Assembly (NCBI RefSeq): GCF_021431965.1
Contig: NZ_CP090370.1
Span: forward strand, 1,922,001 to 1,986,000
Source: Erythrobacter sp. SDW2
Lineage (GTDB): Bacteria; Pseudomonadota; Alphaproteobacteria; Sphingomonadales; Sphingomonadaceae
Reading direction: 5' to 3'
Length of the DNA: 64,000 nucleotides
Below, piece after piece: positions 1 through 7,389 of the stretch. The position numbers were made by a program, and so were the translations under genes. Position 1 is the stretch's first letter. Each line of letters starts with the position of its first letter. A model generated the notes under the pieces. That model saw nothing but the letters and a program-made list of their open reading frames with translations, was not told where the DNA came from and searched no databases.

Positions 1-242
1 GCAAGGCTGAGGAAGCGCTTGCTGGCCCGGATCGGCCGCGCATCGGCGGGCGGCACCGGCAGCCGCGTGTCGCCCCCGAACAGATTGCCCGCCCCGCCCG
101 GTTCGATCCACGCCACCCGGTCGGGCGGCACGTCGCACTGCACCAGCTGCCGCGCCCGCTCGCGCCAGAAGGCGAAATCGTCGGGGCGCGGCAGGGTGAC
201 CGCATAATAGGCGCCGAGGCGGACATGCTGCATCGCGGTCAT
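1..242 (-). CDS. UdgX-type uracil-DNA glycosylase / TIGR03915-like DNA repair protein, N-terminal part (cut by window edge)
   Basis: Only the first 80 residues lie in the window, starting MTAMQHVRLGAYYAVTLPRP and containing a WIEPGGAGNLFGGD stretch. The pattern 'xVxLpxPxDFxxWRexAR ... W ... gdLF' is typical of the domain that precedes UdgX in proteins annotated as UdgX-family uracil-DNA binding protein or TIGR03915 putative DNA metabolism protein. These proteins are usually paired with the radical-SAM protein encoded just upstream here. The start at 242 has a GGGAG ribosome-binding site that lies in the arm of a hairpin (248-269). The catalytic region of UdgX is outside the window, so the function rests on N-terminal resemblance and on the neighbour. 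Confidence 0.7.
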   Translation of the reverse strand, partial: MTAMQHVRLGAYYAVTLPRPDDFAFWRERARQLVQCDVPPDRVAWIEPGGAGNLFGGDTRLPVPPADARPIRASKRFLSL

Positions 243-245
243 AAA

Positions 246-387
246 CTCCCCTCCCGCTTGCGGGAGGGGTCGGGGGTGAGCGCGAAGCCACGGCCGTCGC
301 ATTGGCCCACCCGGCTGCGACTAGCGAACAAGTTCGCAAGTCTCGCTGCCCCTCGCGCAAGCGGTAGGGGGAAAGAACCCTCACCCC
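246..387. repeat. Multi-hairpin intergenic element between the radical-SAM and UdgX-type genes
   Basis: The whole spacer is built of hairpins. A perfect 10-bp stem (CCCCTCCCGC, loop TT) lies at 248-269. A palindrome GCGAACAAGTTCGC lies at 324-337. An imperfect stem, CCCCTCGCGC against a GCG-GTAGGGG arm, lies at about 350-371. GGGGTGAG at 273-280 and CTCACCCC at 380-387 form short inverted ends, the latter abutting the stop of the radical-SAM gene. It looks like a non-coding dispersed element sitting inside an operon. Whether it is repeated elsewhere in the genome cannot be seen here. Confidence 0.6.
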
Positions 388-1632
388 TCATGCCGCAAAC
401 AGCTCCAGCTGCTCCTCTTTCGGGGCGAGCATCCGGCGCAGGTCGGCACGATCGGTGAGGAGCGTCGGGCGCCAGTCGCAGGTGACGATGAAGGGCCGCA
501 CCTTGGCCAGCGAGACCGTCAGCAAGGCGACATCGTCGAGCCGCAGCGTCCGGTGTCGCCGCGCGGCGAGGATGCGCCCGACCGACCGCGTCCCCAGCCC
601 CGGCACGCGCAGCAATTGCTCCTTGCTGGCGCGGTTGACATCGACCGGAAAGTGCTCGCGGAACTTCAATGCCCAGGCGAGCTTGGGATCGATATCGAGC
701 GGCAGGTTCCCGTCGGCTTCCGCCGCCTGCACGATCTCTCCGGGGCGGAAGCCGTAGAAGCGCATCAGCCAGTCCGACTGGTAGAGCCGGTGTTCGCGGA
801 TCAGCGGCGGGCGTTTGAGCGGCAGTACCGCGCTGGCATCGGGGATCGGGCTGAATGCCGAGTAATAGACCCGCCGCAGCCCGAAGGCGCCATAGAGCCT
901 GCTCGCCTTGCCGACGATATCGGCATCGCTCGCCCCGTCGGCCCCGACGATCATCTGGGTCGACTGGCCGGCGGGGGCAAAGCGGGGCGCGTGGCGGAAG
1001 CGCTTCCGCGCATCCTTCGCCTCGACGATAGCCGCCTTGGTCCCTCCCATCGCCCCTTCGATCTGCTTCGCATCCTTGTCGGGCGCGAGCCGGGTCAGCC
1101 CGGCTTCGGTCGGCAGTTCGACATTGATCGACAGGCGATCGGCATAGAGCCCCGCCTGCTGGATCAGCTCCGGGTCCGCCTCGGGGATCGATTTCAGGTG
1201 GATGTAGCCGCGAAAATCGTATTCCTCGCGCAGGATCCGCGCCGCCTCGACCAGCTGCTCCATGGTATGGTTGGAGCTCTTGATGATGCCGGAAGAGAGG
1301 AACAGTCCCTCGATATAATTGCGCTTGTAGAAGCTGATGGTGAGATCGGCGATCTCCTGCGGGGTAAAGCGCGCGCGGCGGACATTGCTGCTCTTGCGGT
1401 TGATGCAATAGTGGCAGTCGAAGATGCAGTGATTGGTCAGCAGCACCTTGAGCAGCGAGATACAGCGGCCGTCGGGCGCATAGGCGTGGCAGATGCCCAT
1501 CCCCTCGGTCGAGCCAATCCCTTTTCCGCCGAGCGAGTTCTTCTTGGCCGTCCCGGACGAGGCGCAGGAGGCATCGTATTTGGCCGCATCGGCGAGGATC
1601 TCAAGCTTCTGGAGGATGGTTTGCGAGGACAT
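388..1632 (-). CDS. Putative DNA modification/repair radical SAM protein (TIGR03916-like)
   Basis: This is a 414-residue radical-SAM protein. The cluster-binding motif is C-IFD-C-HY-C at residues 69, 73 and 76 (CX3CX2C). A helix-hairpin-helix DNA-binding segment follows near residues 331-360 (DVNRASKEQLLRVPGLG), as in the family annotated 'putative DNA modification/repair radical SAM protein'. The substrate and reaction of the family are not established. The open frame extends further upstream, but the start at 1632 is preferred because AAGGAA precedes it and the family begins with an ILQKLEILADAAKYDASC-like stretch. A perfect LexA box sits 3-17 bases upstream, so SOS induction is likely. The UdgX-type gene follows on the same strand after 145 bases and is probably cotranscribed. 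Confidence 0.88.
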   Translation of the reverse strand: MSSQTILQKLEILADAAKYDASCASSGTAKKNSLGGKGIGSTEGMGICHAYAPDGRCISLLKVLLTNHCIFDCHYCINRKSSNVRRARFTPQEIADLTISFYKRNYIEGLFLSSGIIKSSNHTMEQLVEAARILREEYDFRGYIHLKSIPEADPELIQQAGLYADRLSINVELPTEAGLTRLAPDKDAKQIEGAMGGTKAAIVEAKDARKRFRHAPRFAPAGQSTQMIVGADGASDADIVGKASRLYGAFGLRRVYYSAFSPIPDASAVLPLKRPPLIREHRLYQSDWLMRFYGFRPGEIVQAAEADGNLPLDIDPKLAWALKFREHFPVDVNRASKEQLLRVPGLGTRSVGRILAARRHRTLRLDDVALLTVSLAKVRPFIVTCDWRPTLLTDRADLRRMLAPKEEQLELFAA

Positions 1633-1634
1633 TT

Positions 1635-1649
1635 GTTCCTTATATGTTC
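1635..1649 (-). promoter_or_regulatory. LexA (SOS) box for the radical-SAM / UdgX unit
   Basis: GTTCCTTATATGTTC is an exact match to the alphaproteobacterial LexA operator GTTC-N7-GTTC. It lies immediately upstream of the radical-SAM start codon and overlaps its ribosome-binding region. A nearly identical box (N7 = CTTTTAT) precedes imuA in this window, which strengthens the call. Confidence 0.85.
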
Positions 1650-1751
1650 TTGCTGCCGGCAAGGCCAGCACAGCAATGAAAATTTTTTCGATTCTTCCGG
1701 GAACCAATCGCGCGCGCGCGCGTAAGGCGGGTACGGACCGGGCCCCTCTGG

Positions 1752-1767
1752 CGAGTGCATGCACTCG
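1752..1767. promoter_or_regulatory. 16-bp perfect palindrome upstream of the carbonic anhydrase gene
   Basis: CGAGTGCATGCACTCG is perfectly self-complementary. It lies in the 258-base divergent region between the radical-SAM gene and the carbonic anhydrase, about 124 bases before the latter's start. It could be a dimeric repressor site, but no regulator can be named. Confidence 0.4.
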
Positions 1768-1890
1768 TGATGTCGGACGCAAGCAGGGGCGGCCGAATTT
1801 CACTTCATCGCCCCGAACTGCACTGCCCGGTCTCGTCCCTGACGAAGCCGTGCGGTGCGACACAACGAACGCATGAGTTGGAGACGATTG

Positions 1891-2616
1891 ATGATTTCAC
1901 GCAGGAATATGCTCGGCGCAACGGGTGCACTGGGCGCGACAGCTCTGGTAGGAGGGGGCGGCGGCGCCTTGGCCCAAAGCAGCGAGATCGGGCTGACCCC
2001 GGCCCCGCCGGCGTCCGAACTGACCCCTGACCAGGCGCTGGACCTGCTGCGCCAGGGCAATGCCGCTTTTCTGGGTGGCCAGCAGACCAATGTCCTTACC
2101 AGCCCGCAGCGCCGGCTCGACCTTGCCAAGGGCCAGAATCCTTTCGCGGCTTACGTCACCTGTTCCGACAGCCGCGTTCCACCGGAACTGCTGTTCGGCC
2201 GCGGCCTGGGCGAGCTGTTCATCATCCGTAATGCGGGGAACACGGTCGATACGGTTGCGCTGGGCTCGATCGAATATGCCGTGGCCGTGCTCCAGGTGCC
2301 GCTGGTGGTGGTGATGGGCCACGAGAGCTGCGGCGCAGTGAAAGCTGCGACGGAAGTCGTGACGGACAATGCCACTTTCCCGGGCGTGATCGGCCAGATG
2401 ATCGAACCGATTATCCCTGCCGTGCTGAGTGCGCGCGGCGAGGAAGGCGATCTGCTCGACAATTCGATCCGCTCGAACGTCCGCCGCGTGGTGCGTTACC
2501 TGCGCGAGCATACCGATCCGATCCTGCTCGAACCGCAGAAGCAGGGCAAACTGAAGGTCGTGGGTGCATATTATGACCTCGACGATGGTCGCGTAGACTT
2601 CTTCGACTTGCCCTGA
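1891..2616 (+). CDS. Beta-class carbonic anhydrase with Tat signal peptide
   Basis: This 241-residue protein interconverts CO2 and bicarbonate. Zinc ligands of the beta class are visible: C91 in CSDSR with the paired D93 and R95, and H144 and C147 in GHESCGA. The N-terminus MISRRNMLGATGALGATALV followed by a glycine run and ALAQ reads as a twin-arginine signal with cleavage near residue 29. The mature enzyme is therefore predicted to be exported to the periplasm. The start at 1891 is chosen because GGAG lies 7 bases upstream. An in-frame ATG at 1873 lacks such a site. The gene sits between two LexA-controlled units but has no LexA box of its own. Confidence 0.9.
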   Translation: MISRRNMLGATGALGATALVGGGGGALAQSSEIGLTPAPPASELTPDQALDLLRQGNAAFLGGQQTNVLTSPQRRLDLAKGQNPFAAYVTCSDSRVPPELLFGRGLGELFIIRNAGNTVDTVALGSIEYAVAVLQVPLVVVMGHESCGAVKAATEVVTDNATFPGVIGQMIEPIIPAVLSARGEEGDLLDNSIRSNVRRVVRYLREHTDPILLEPQKQGKLKVVGAYYDLDDGRVDFFDLP

Positions 2617-2624
2617 TTTCTGCC

Positions 2625-2672
2625 GGCTGCCCGGTTGGCCCCCCTCCCTCCCCCTCCCCCGACCGGGCAGCC
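2625..2672. terminator. Bidirectional terminator-like hairpin between carbonic anhydrase and imuB
   Basis: A perfect 11-bp stem, GGCTGCCCGGT (2625-2635) with ACCGGGCAGCC (2662-2672), encloses a pyrimidine-rich loop of 26 bases. It lies in the 65-base gap between two convergent genes and ends 9 bases beyond the imuB stop. It suggests imuB is the last gene of its transcript. Confidence 0.6.
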
Positions 2673-2681
2673 ACCCTTTCT

Positions 2682-4310
2682 TCAGGCACACATTCCCTGC
2701 AAGTACCAGTCCGGCGGGCCCCCGCGCCCGTCGCCGATCAGGCCGTGGCGATAGATCCAGTAGCGGCAGCCCTTGCTGTCCTCGATCCGGTAGTAATCGC
2801 GCAGGCGGACCGTCGAGCGCTCGCGCCACCATTCGGGGGCGATCCGTTCCGGTCCTTCCACTCGCACCACCTCGTGCACCTCGCCGCGCCAGCGGAAGCG
2901 CTGGGGATAGCCGTCGGGCGTGGCGTAGAGCACCGCGATAGGCTCGGCCCGGTCGAGCAGCTTCAGCGGGCGGGTATGGAAGCGCAGTTCTTCCTGCTCC
3001 GCCGGAGGGGGCGCGAGCGGCGGCTGCCAGCGCTGGGCGCGTTCGGGTATATGGCTGCCGAAGGGGACCGGGCGCTGCACCGCGCGCGGGCCTAGCCGTG
3101 TGCTCAGCCGGTCGATGAAAGCGGCGAGCGAAGTGCCGTGATCCTCGGCGGCGGCTTCGATATCGCCCTGCACCAGTGCCAGCGGCTCGGCCCAGCTGGC
3201 GCGCAGGCGCACGGTCTCGATCCCGAACCCGGCGTCGATGCCTTCGAGCTTCTCCGAGAACAGCCGGCAGATATGCCCCGCATCGCGGGTGGCGGCGGCA
3301 AGCTCCAGGCGCCGGACCACCACCTCGCCATCGACCCGCCACAGCCCGAGTTCGAGCCGCCGCGCGCCCTTGCCCTGCCCCTCCAGTTCACGCGCCATGT
3401 CGGCGGCAAGATCGGCCAGCACCTTGTCGAGCAGGTCGCGGTGGCGAATCGGCTCCATCAGGCGGCGCTGCACCAGCGGATCATGCTCGGCGACGACCGG
3501 CAGCAGCGGCTCGGGCACGCGGCCGAGCAGCTGGTCCATCCGGATGAGCGGATTGGCGGCGGGCGAGCGGCGGTTGCGGAACCGGCGCATGATCGCATCG
3601 CGGCCAACCGTGCCCAATTCGCCCAGGCGTTTCAGACCCAGGCGACGCAGGATGGTGATGACATCGTCGTCGAGCCGCAGCGCCGCCACCGGCAGGTCCG
3701 AGAGCCGGGCTTCCATATCATCACCGGGCGAGAGAATGCTGCGCGGCGGGCCGTAGTGGGCCAGCGCCCAGGCCGCCCCGGCGGTCGGCGCGATGGCAAG
3801 CCGGGCGGTGATCCCGCGCAGCTCGAACAGCGCCTGTGCATCGGCCAGCAGCTTCGCCTCGCCGCCGAACAGATGCGCGACGGCGGTGACATCGACGATC
3901 ACCCCGTCGGGCGGGTCGAGCGCGCTCCACGGGCCCCAGCGCTGCGCCCATAAGGCCAGCTTCTCCAGCGCGTCGAGATCGCCGGCCGGATCGGAGGGTG
4001 CGACCTTGAGCGAGGGACACAGCGTGCGGGCATCGGCCAGCATCATGCCCTTGCGCGCACCTGCGGCCATACCCGCGTCATTGGCGGCATTGATGCGTGG
4101 GCCGTGCGCAGTCTCGGTGATCAGCGCCAGCGGCTCGGCATCCGCTCCCTCGCCACGGGCGCAGCCCCTTCGACCGGGCTCAGGACAGGCTTCAGCCAGC
4201 CGCCAGCGGTCGATCGCGAGACGCGCGCACCAGATGGAAAGGATTCGCCGTGGCGGCGCGCCCTTCCCCGCTGTGATGCGGACGCCCGGCGACAAGTTCT
4301 GTGCCGTCAT
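2682..4310 (-). CDS. imuB: ImuB, Y-family DNA polymerase-like mutasome protein
   Basis: This 542-residue homologue of Y-family polymerases starts with the typical RRILSIWCARLAIDRWRLA segment. The catalytic acidic residues of an active Y-family polymerase are absent from that position. ImuB is known as the non-catalytic adaptor that, with ImuA and DnaE2, performs error-prone lesion bypass during the SOS response. The conserved region continues with a DPPDGVIVDVTAVAHLFGG block and a C-terminal RDYYRIED...YWIYRHGL block. The start at 4310 (MTAQNLS) overlaps the end of imuA by 119 bases, and no clear ribosome-binding site is seen, so translation is probably coupled. A repeat fragment is read in frame near residues 40-50 (EACPEPGRRG). 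No dnaE2 follows; the gene ends at a terminator. Confidence 0.9.
   Translation of the reverse strand: MTAQNLSPGVRITAGKGAPPRRILSIWCARLAIDRWRLAEACPEPGRRGCARGEGADAEPLALITETAHGPRINAANDAGMAAGARKGMMLADARTLCPSLKVAPSDPAGDLDALEKLALWAQRWGPWSALDPPDGVIVDVTAVAHLFGGEAKLLADAQALFELRGITARLAIAPTAGAAWALAHYGPPRSILSPGDDMEARLSDLPVAALRLDDDVITILRRLGLKRLGELGTVGRDAIMRRFRNRRSPAANPLIRMDQLLGRVPEPLLPVVAEHDPLVQRRLMEPIRHRDLLDKVLADLAADMARELEGQGKGARRLELGLWRVDGEVVVRRLELAAATRDAGHICRLFSEKLEGIDAGFGIETVRLRASWAEPLALVQGDIEAAAEDHGTSLAAFIDRLSTRLGPRAVQRPVPFGSHIPERAQRWQPPLAPPPAEQEELRFHTRPLKLLDRAEPIAVLYATPDGYPQRFRWRGEVHEVVRVEGPERIAPEWWRERSTVRLRDYYRIEDSKGCRYWIYRHGLIGDGRGGPPDWYLQGMCA
4166..4193. repeat. Dispersed palindromic-repeat fragment inside imuB
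   Basis: CCCTTCGACCGGGCTCAGGA and the following CAGGCTTC share CCCTTCGACnnGCTCAGGAC with the repeat arm at 36562-36586. In imuB it is read in frame as EACPEPGRRG, near the N-terminus where other ImuB proteins have variable spacing. It looks like a mobile palindromic repeat tolerated in a coding sequence. Confidence 0.6.
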
Positions 4311-5001
4311 CGTGCAATATCCATTCGCCCGGCGCGTGGGAGCGCGCGCGGAACAGTTCGGCCCGCCAGCGGGGTATGCCCGGCGCCTGCGGATTCCATT
4401 CGGGTGCCGGCGACGGGGCGCTGCGCGCCTCCCACCGCAGCCTTGCCGACGACAGCTCGCGCGCCGCGTCGAGCCGTATGAGCCACAGCGAGGAGCCATG
4501 TTTCTCCGCCGCCAGGCTGAGGCGGCGCGAGGCGGTGAAGTCGAACACCTTGGGATTGCCCGCCAGTTCGCCGATCACGCAGGCGATCTCGCGGCAGCGC
4601 AGCCCTTCCTCCAGCGCGAACAGCAGGTCCTGGGGTTTCTCTGCCAGCACATGGATCAAACGGTGGCGCACCGCTTGCGGCAAGCCCGGGCGATAGGGCC
4701 GCCCGCTCAGCCGCGCTGCCGCCCGGTCCTGCACCCACAGGATGGCGCGGCGATCCTCCGCCTCTGCCCCCTCAGCAACCGCCTGCGAGCGCAATTCGTC
4801 GAGTGCCAGCGACAATGCCAGCCCAGCTCCGCTTCCTTCGCGGCCGCTCGCGAATACCTCGCTGTGCCGCGCGAACTGCCCCTGTCCCGCCAGGCCCGGC
4901 CGCCAGCGATTGCTCCGCACAGCAGACAGCGCCCCTATATCGACGGCGGTGATGCGAAACTGGCTGCGGGAAGCAGGATGGAACATGGAGGAACGACTCA
5001 T
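4192..5001 (-). CDS. imuA: ImuA, SOS mutasome protein (RecA/SulA-like)
   Basis: This 269-residue protein is placed as the first gene of the imuA-imuB operon. It has an LALSLALDELRS / AILWVQD / LPQAVRHRLIHVLAEKPQDLLFALEEGLRC pattern, as in ImuA proteins, which resemble a degenerate RecA fold. ImuA is required with ImuB and DnaE2 for damage-induced mutagenesis. The start at 5001 has AGGA at good spacing. An in-frame ATG at 4986 lacks a site. A perfect LexA box lies 3-17 bases upstream. The C-terminus overlaps imuB by 119 bases in another frame. Confidence 0.85.
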   Translation of the reverse strand: MSRSSMFHPASRSQFRITAVDIGALSAVRSNRWRPGLAGQGQFARHSEVFASGREGSGAGLALSLALDELRSQAVAEGAEAEDRRAILWVQDRAAARLSGRPYRPGLPQAVRHRLIHVLAEKPQDLLFALEEGLRCREIACVIGELAGNPKVFDFTASRRLSLAAEKHGSSLWLIRLDAARELSSARLRWEARSAPSPAPEWNPQAPGIPRWRAELFRARSHAPGEWILHDDGTELVAGRPHHSGEGRAATANPFHLVRASRDRPLAAG

Positions 5002-5003
5002 AT

Positions 5004-5018
5004 GTTCCTTTTATGTTC
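5004..5018 (-). promoter_or_regulatory. LexA (SOS) box for imuA-imuB
   Basis: GTTCCTTTTATGTTC fits GTTC-N7-GTTC exactly and sits directly upstream of the imuA start, in the same position relative to the gene as the box at 1635-1649. The second, imperfect GAAC pair at 4981-4994 has only six bases between halves and is not counted. Confidence 0.87.
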
Positions 5019-5125
5019 CATCTTGTGCGGCTTTGCAATTCATCCTGATACCGCCCTCGGGGCAAGTTCGGAACAGCCACGCGTGCCGACGGTTGGTCAA
5101 CCATAGCAAGGAGAAAACCCCCACC

Positions 5126-5608
5126 ATGACCGATCAAGCAACGCCCGATGAACTGAAGCAGAAATTCTGGCACGAACTGGCCAATTCGCCGTTCCTGTTC
5201 CTGCAACTGGATGGCCGCTCGGACACTTCCGTCCCGATGTCCGCCCAACTCGACAAGGACGCCAACAGCTCGATCTGGTTCTTCACCCAGAAGAACAGTT
5301 CCTTCGCACAGCTTGGGCCCGTCACAGCGAGTTTCGCCGGCAAGGGTCACGACCTGTTCGCCCGGTTCAACGGTACGCTGGCTGTCGAGACCAGCCAGGA
5401 ACGTTTCGACCAGTTCTGGAACAACTTTGTCGCAGCCTGGTATGACGGCGGCAAGGACGATCCCGACATCCTGTTCCTGCGCATGGACCTCGGCGATGCC
5501 GAAATCTGGAACGGCGATCTCGGCCTCGTCAACACCGCCAAGATGGCACTGGGCCTGACCGTCCATGACGAGGCGGAAAAGCAGCACGCAGACGCCGTGA
5601 CACTCTAA
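5126..5608 (+). CDS. Pyridoxamine 5'-phosphate oxidase-like general stress protein
   Basis: This 160-residue protein of the split-barrel flavin-binding family resembles GsiB/YdaG-type 'general stress protein 26' proteins. Visible features are FLQLDGRSDTSVPMSAQLDKD, then SSIWFFTQKNSSF and ASFAGKGHDLFARFNGTLAV, and the W-rich end FDQFWNNFVAAWYDGGKDDPDILFLRMDLGDAEIW. The family binds flavin or related cofactors; its substrate is usually unknown. The start at 5126 follows AAGGAG at 5108-5113. The gene is divergent from imuA and stands alone, ending at a strong hairpin terminator. Confidence 0.85.
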   Translation: MTDQATPDELKQKFWHELANSPFLFLQLDGRSDTSVPMSAQLDKDANSSIWFFTQKNSSFAQLGPVTASFAGKGHDLFARFNGTLAVETSQERFDQFWNNFVAAWYDGGKDDPDILFLRMDLGDAEIWNGDLGLVNTAKMALGLTVHDEAEKQHADAVTL

Positions 5609-5627
5609 CCCCGTGAACAATGAAAAA

Positions 5628-5655
5628 GGGGCCGCTCCCGCGCGGGAGCGGCCCC
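5628..5655. terminator. Strong bidirectional hairpin terminator
   Basis: A perfect 28-base palindrome (arms GGGGCCGCTCCCGC and its complement) is flanked by AAAAA on the left and TT on the right. It lies between the convergent stress-protein gene and the permease gene. Confidence 0.75.
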
Positions 5656-5673
5656 TTCACTGTTCATGACCCT

Positions 5674-7254
5674 CTATTCGCCCTTGGGAGTGTCGATCGG
5701 GAACGCATGCTCGCTCCCGCCAATGTCATCGACCACTTCTACGATCCCCTTGCCGAGATGGCTGCGGCTGCGGCTGTAGCCGACGTAAATCACGATTCCG
5801 ATCGCGGTCCAGATCGGCAGCATCAGCATGGCGGCAGCAGGCAGGTTGAGAAACAGGAACAGGCATCCCAACACCGTCAGCGGCGCTATGATCCATACTC
5901 CTGGCACGCGGAAACTGCGCGCCCTCTGACCATCAGTCCGGCGCAGGACCATCACCGCCACAGCCACCATCAAAAACGCATAGAGGGTCCCCGCATTGGC
6001 AATATCTGCCAATTGCCCAACCGGGAAGAACGCTGCGCCCACCGCAACCAAAACGCCCGTGACCGCCGTCACGATATAAGGCGTCTTCCACTTGGGGTGT
6101 ACGCGCGACAGCGATTCGGGCAGCAGTCCGTCACGGCTCATGACAAAGAAGATGCGGGTCTGCGCAAACAGCAGAACCAGGATCACCGAAGGAAGAGCCA
6201 GGATCGCGGCATAGCCGAGCATGTCGCCGATCGGGCCGAATCCGATCTGCCGCAGGACATGTGCCAATGCTTCATTGGAGCAAACGAGCGCGTCGGCATA
6301 CTGCGGCATGGCGCACTGACGTGCCAGTTCGGCCGAACCTGCCGGGAACGGCACCCCATTAGGCCCCATGATCGGCTGTCCGCCGATGGTGCCAATCGCG
6401 CCCGCAGCGACAAGGATATAGAACACCGTGCAGAACAGCAGTGAACCGATCAGGCCGATTGGCACATTGCGCTGGGGGTTCTTGGTTTCCTCCGCAGCAG
6501 TCGAAACTGCATCGAACCCAACATATGCGAAGAAGATCGTGGCAGCGGCACCAACGGCACCAACGCCCGTTCCCCAGCCGCCGAACACGCCGGCCGGCAG
6601 GAACGGATTGAAGCGGTCGGCATCGAAATCCGCACTGGTTAGCGTGAGGCCGATAAACGCGGTCAAGGCGCTAACCTTGATCAGGACCAGCACTGCGTTG
6701 ACCTTGGCGCTCTCGCTGGTGCCGATCATCAGTAGCCAGGTAACAAGCAGCGCGATGATCATGGCCGGGAGATTTATGAACCCACCCGGAGCTCCGCCGA
6801 GAGCCAACGGACCTGCAGTCAGCCATGCCGGCAAGGCTATTCCGAAGGTCTCGTTCAAAATTGTGCCTGTGAAATAGCCGGACCAGCCGACCGACACTGC
6901 GCTGGCCGCGATTGCATATTCGAGCACGAGCGCCCAACCGACCGTCCAGGCTAGAAATTCGCCCATGGATGCGTAGCTGTAAGTATAAGCCGACCCCGCA
7001 ACGGGAATCATCGAAGCGATCTCGGCATAGCACAGCGCAGCGACGATGCAGACAGCGCCGGCAATGACGAATGCCAGCATCAGACCAGGCCCTGCCTTCT
7101 GGGCACCGGCGGCGGTCAACACAAAAATGCCCGTGCCTATGATGCAGCCGATACCGAACAACATCAGCTGGAACGCACCCAGAGAACGGCGTAGCGACTT
7201 TTTCTCCGCGGTTGCCAGAATGGCGTCCAGCGGCTTGACCCTGTCAAGAAACAT
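5674..7254 (-). CDS. APC-superfamily amino-acid permease (cationic amino acid transporter-like)
   Basis: This 526-residue membrane protein has about 12-14 hydrophobic segments. The first shows the APC signature [23 protein letters not shown], followed by [25 protein letters not shown] as in YfnA/CAT-type amino-acid transporters. A large loop with paired cysteines ([19 protein letters not shown]) lies in the middle. It probably imports amino acids by cation symport or exchange across the inner membrane; the substrate cannot be fixed from sequence. It is monocistronic and convergent with the stress-protein gene. Confidence 0.87.
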   Translation of the reverse strand: MFLDRVKPLDAILATAEKKSLRRSLGAFQLMLFGIGCIIGTGIFVLTAAGAQKAGPGLMLAFVIAGAVCIVAALCYAEIASMIPVAGSAYTYSYASMGEFLAWTVGWALVLEYAIAASAVSVGWSGYFTGTILNETFGIALPAWLTAGPLALGGAPGGFINLPAMIIALLVTWLLMIGTSESAKVNAVLVLIKVSALTAFIGLTLTSADFDADRFNPFLPAGVFGGWGTGVGAVGAAATIFFAYVGFDAVSTAAEETKNPQRNVPIGLIGSLLFCTVFYILVAAGAIGTIGGQPIMGPNGVPFPAGSAELARQCAMPQYADALVCSNEALAHVLRQIGFGPIGDMLGYAAILALPSVILVLLFAQTRIFFVMSRDGLLPESLSRVHPKWKTPYIVTAVTGVLVAVGAAFFPVGQLADIANAGTLYAFLMVAVAVMVLRRTDGQRARSFRVPGVWIIAPLTVLGCLFLFLNLPAAAMLMLPIWTAIGIVIYVGYSRSRSHLGKGIVEVVDDIGGSEHAFPIDTPKGE

Positions 7255-7389
7255 GCAAAATTCCCCTCATTCGTGCTGCGGCTCCCACCGCGACACCTGA
7301 ATGGGCCGGAAGCTAGTCGCATTATCGGCCAATACAAGGCGGAAACTGCGGGGTTTCCCCGCTTTCGCGAGGCGTCTAGAACCCGCTGC

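Noticed and set aside
1707-1722. Run of alternating C and G (CGCGCGCGCG) as a functional repeat
   Set aside because: It is short, low-complexity sequence, plausible by chance at this GC content.
4981-4994. Second GAAC pair near the imuA start as a further LexA box
   Set aside because: The spacing is six bases instead of seven; the exact box at 5004-5018 explains regulation.
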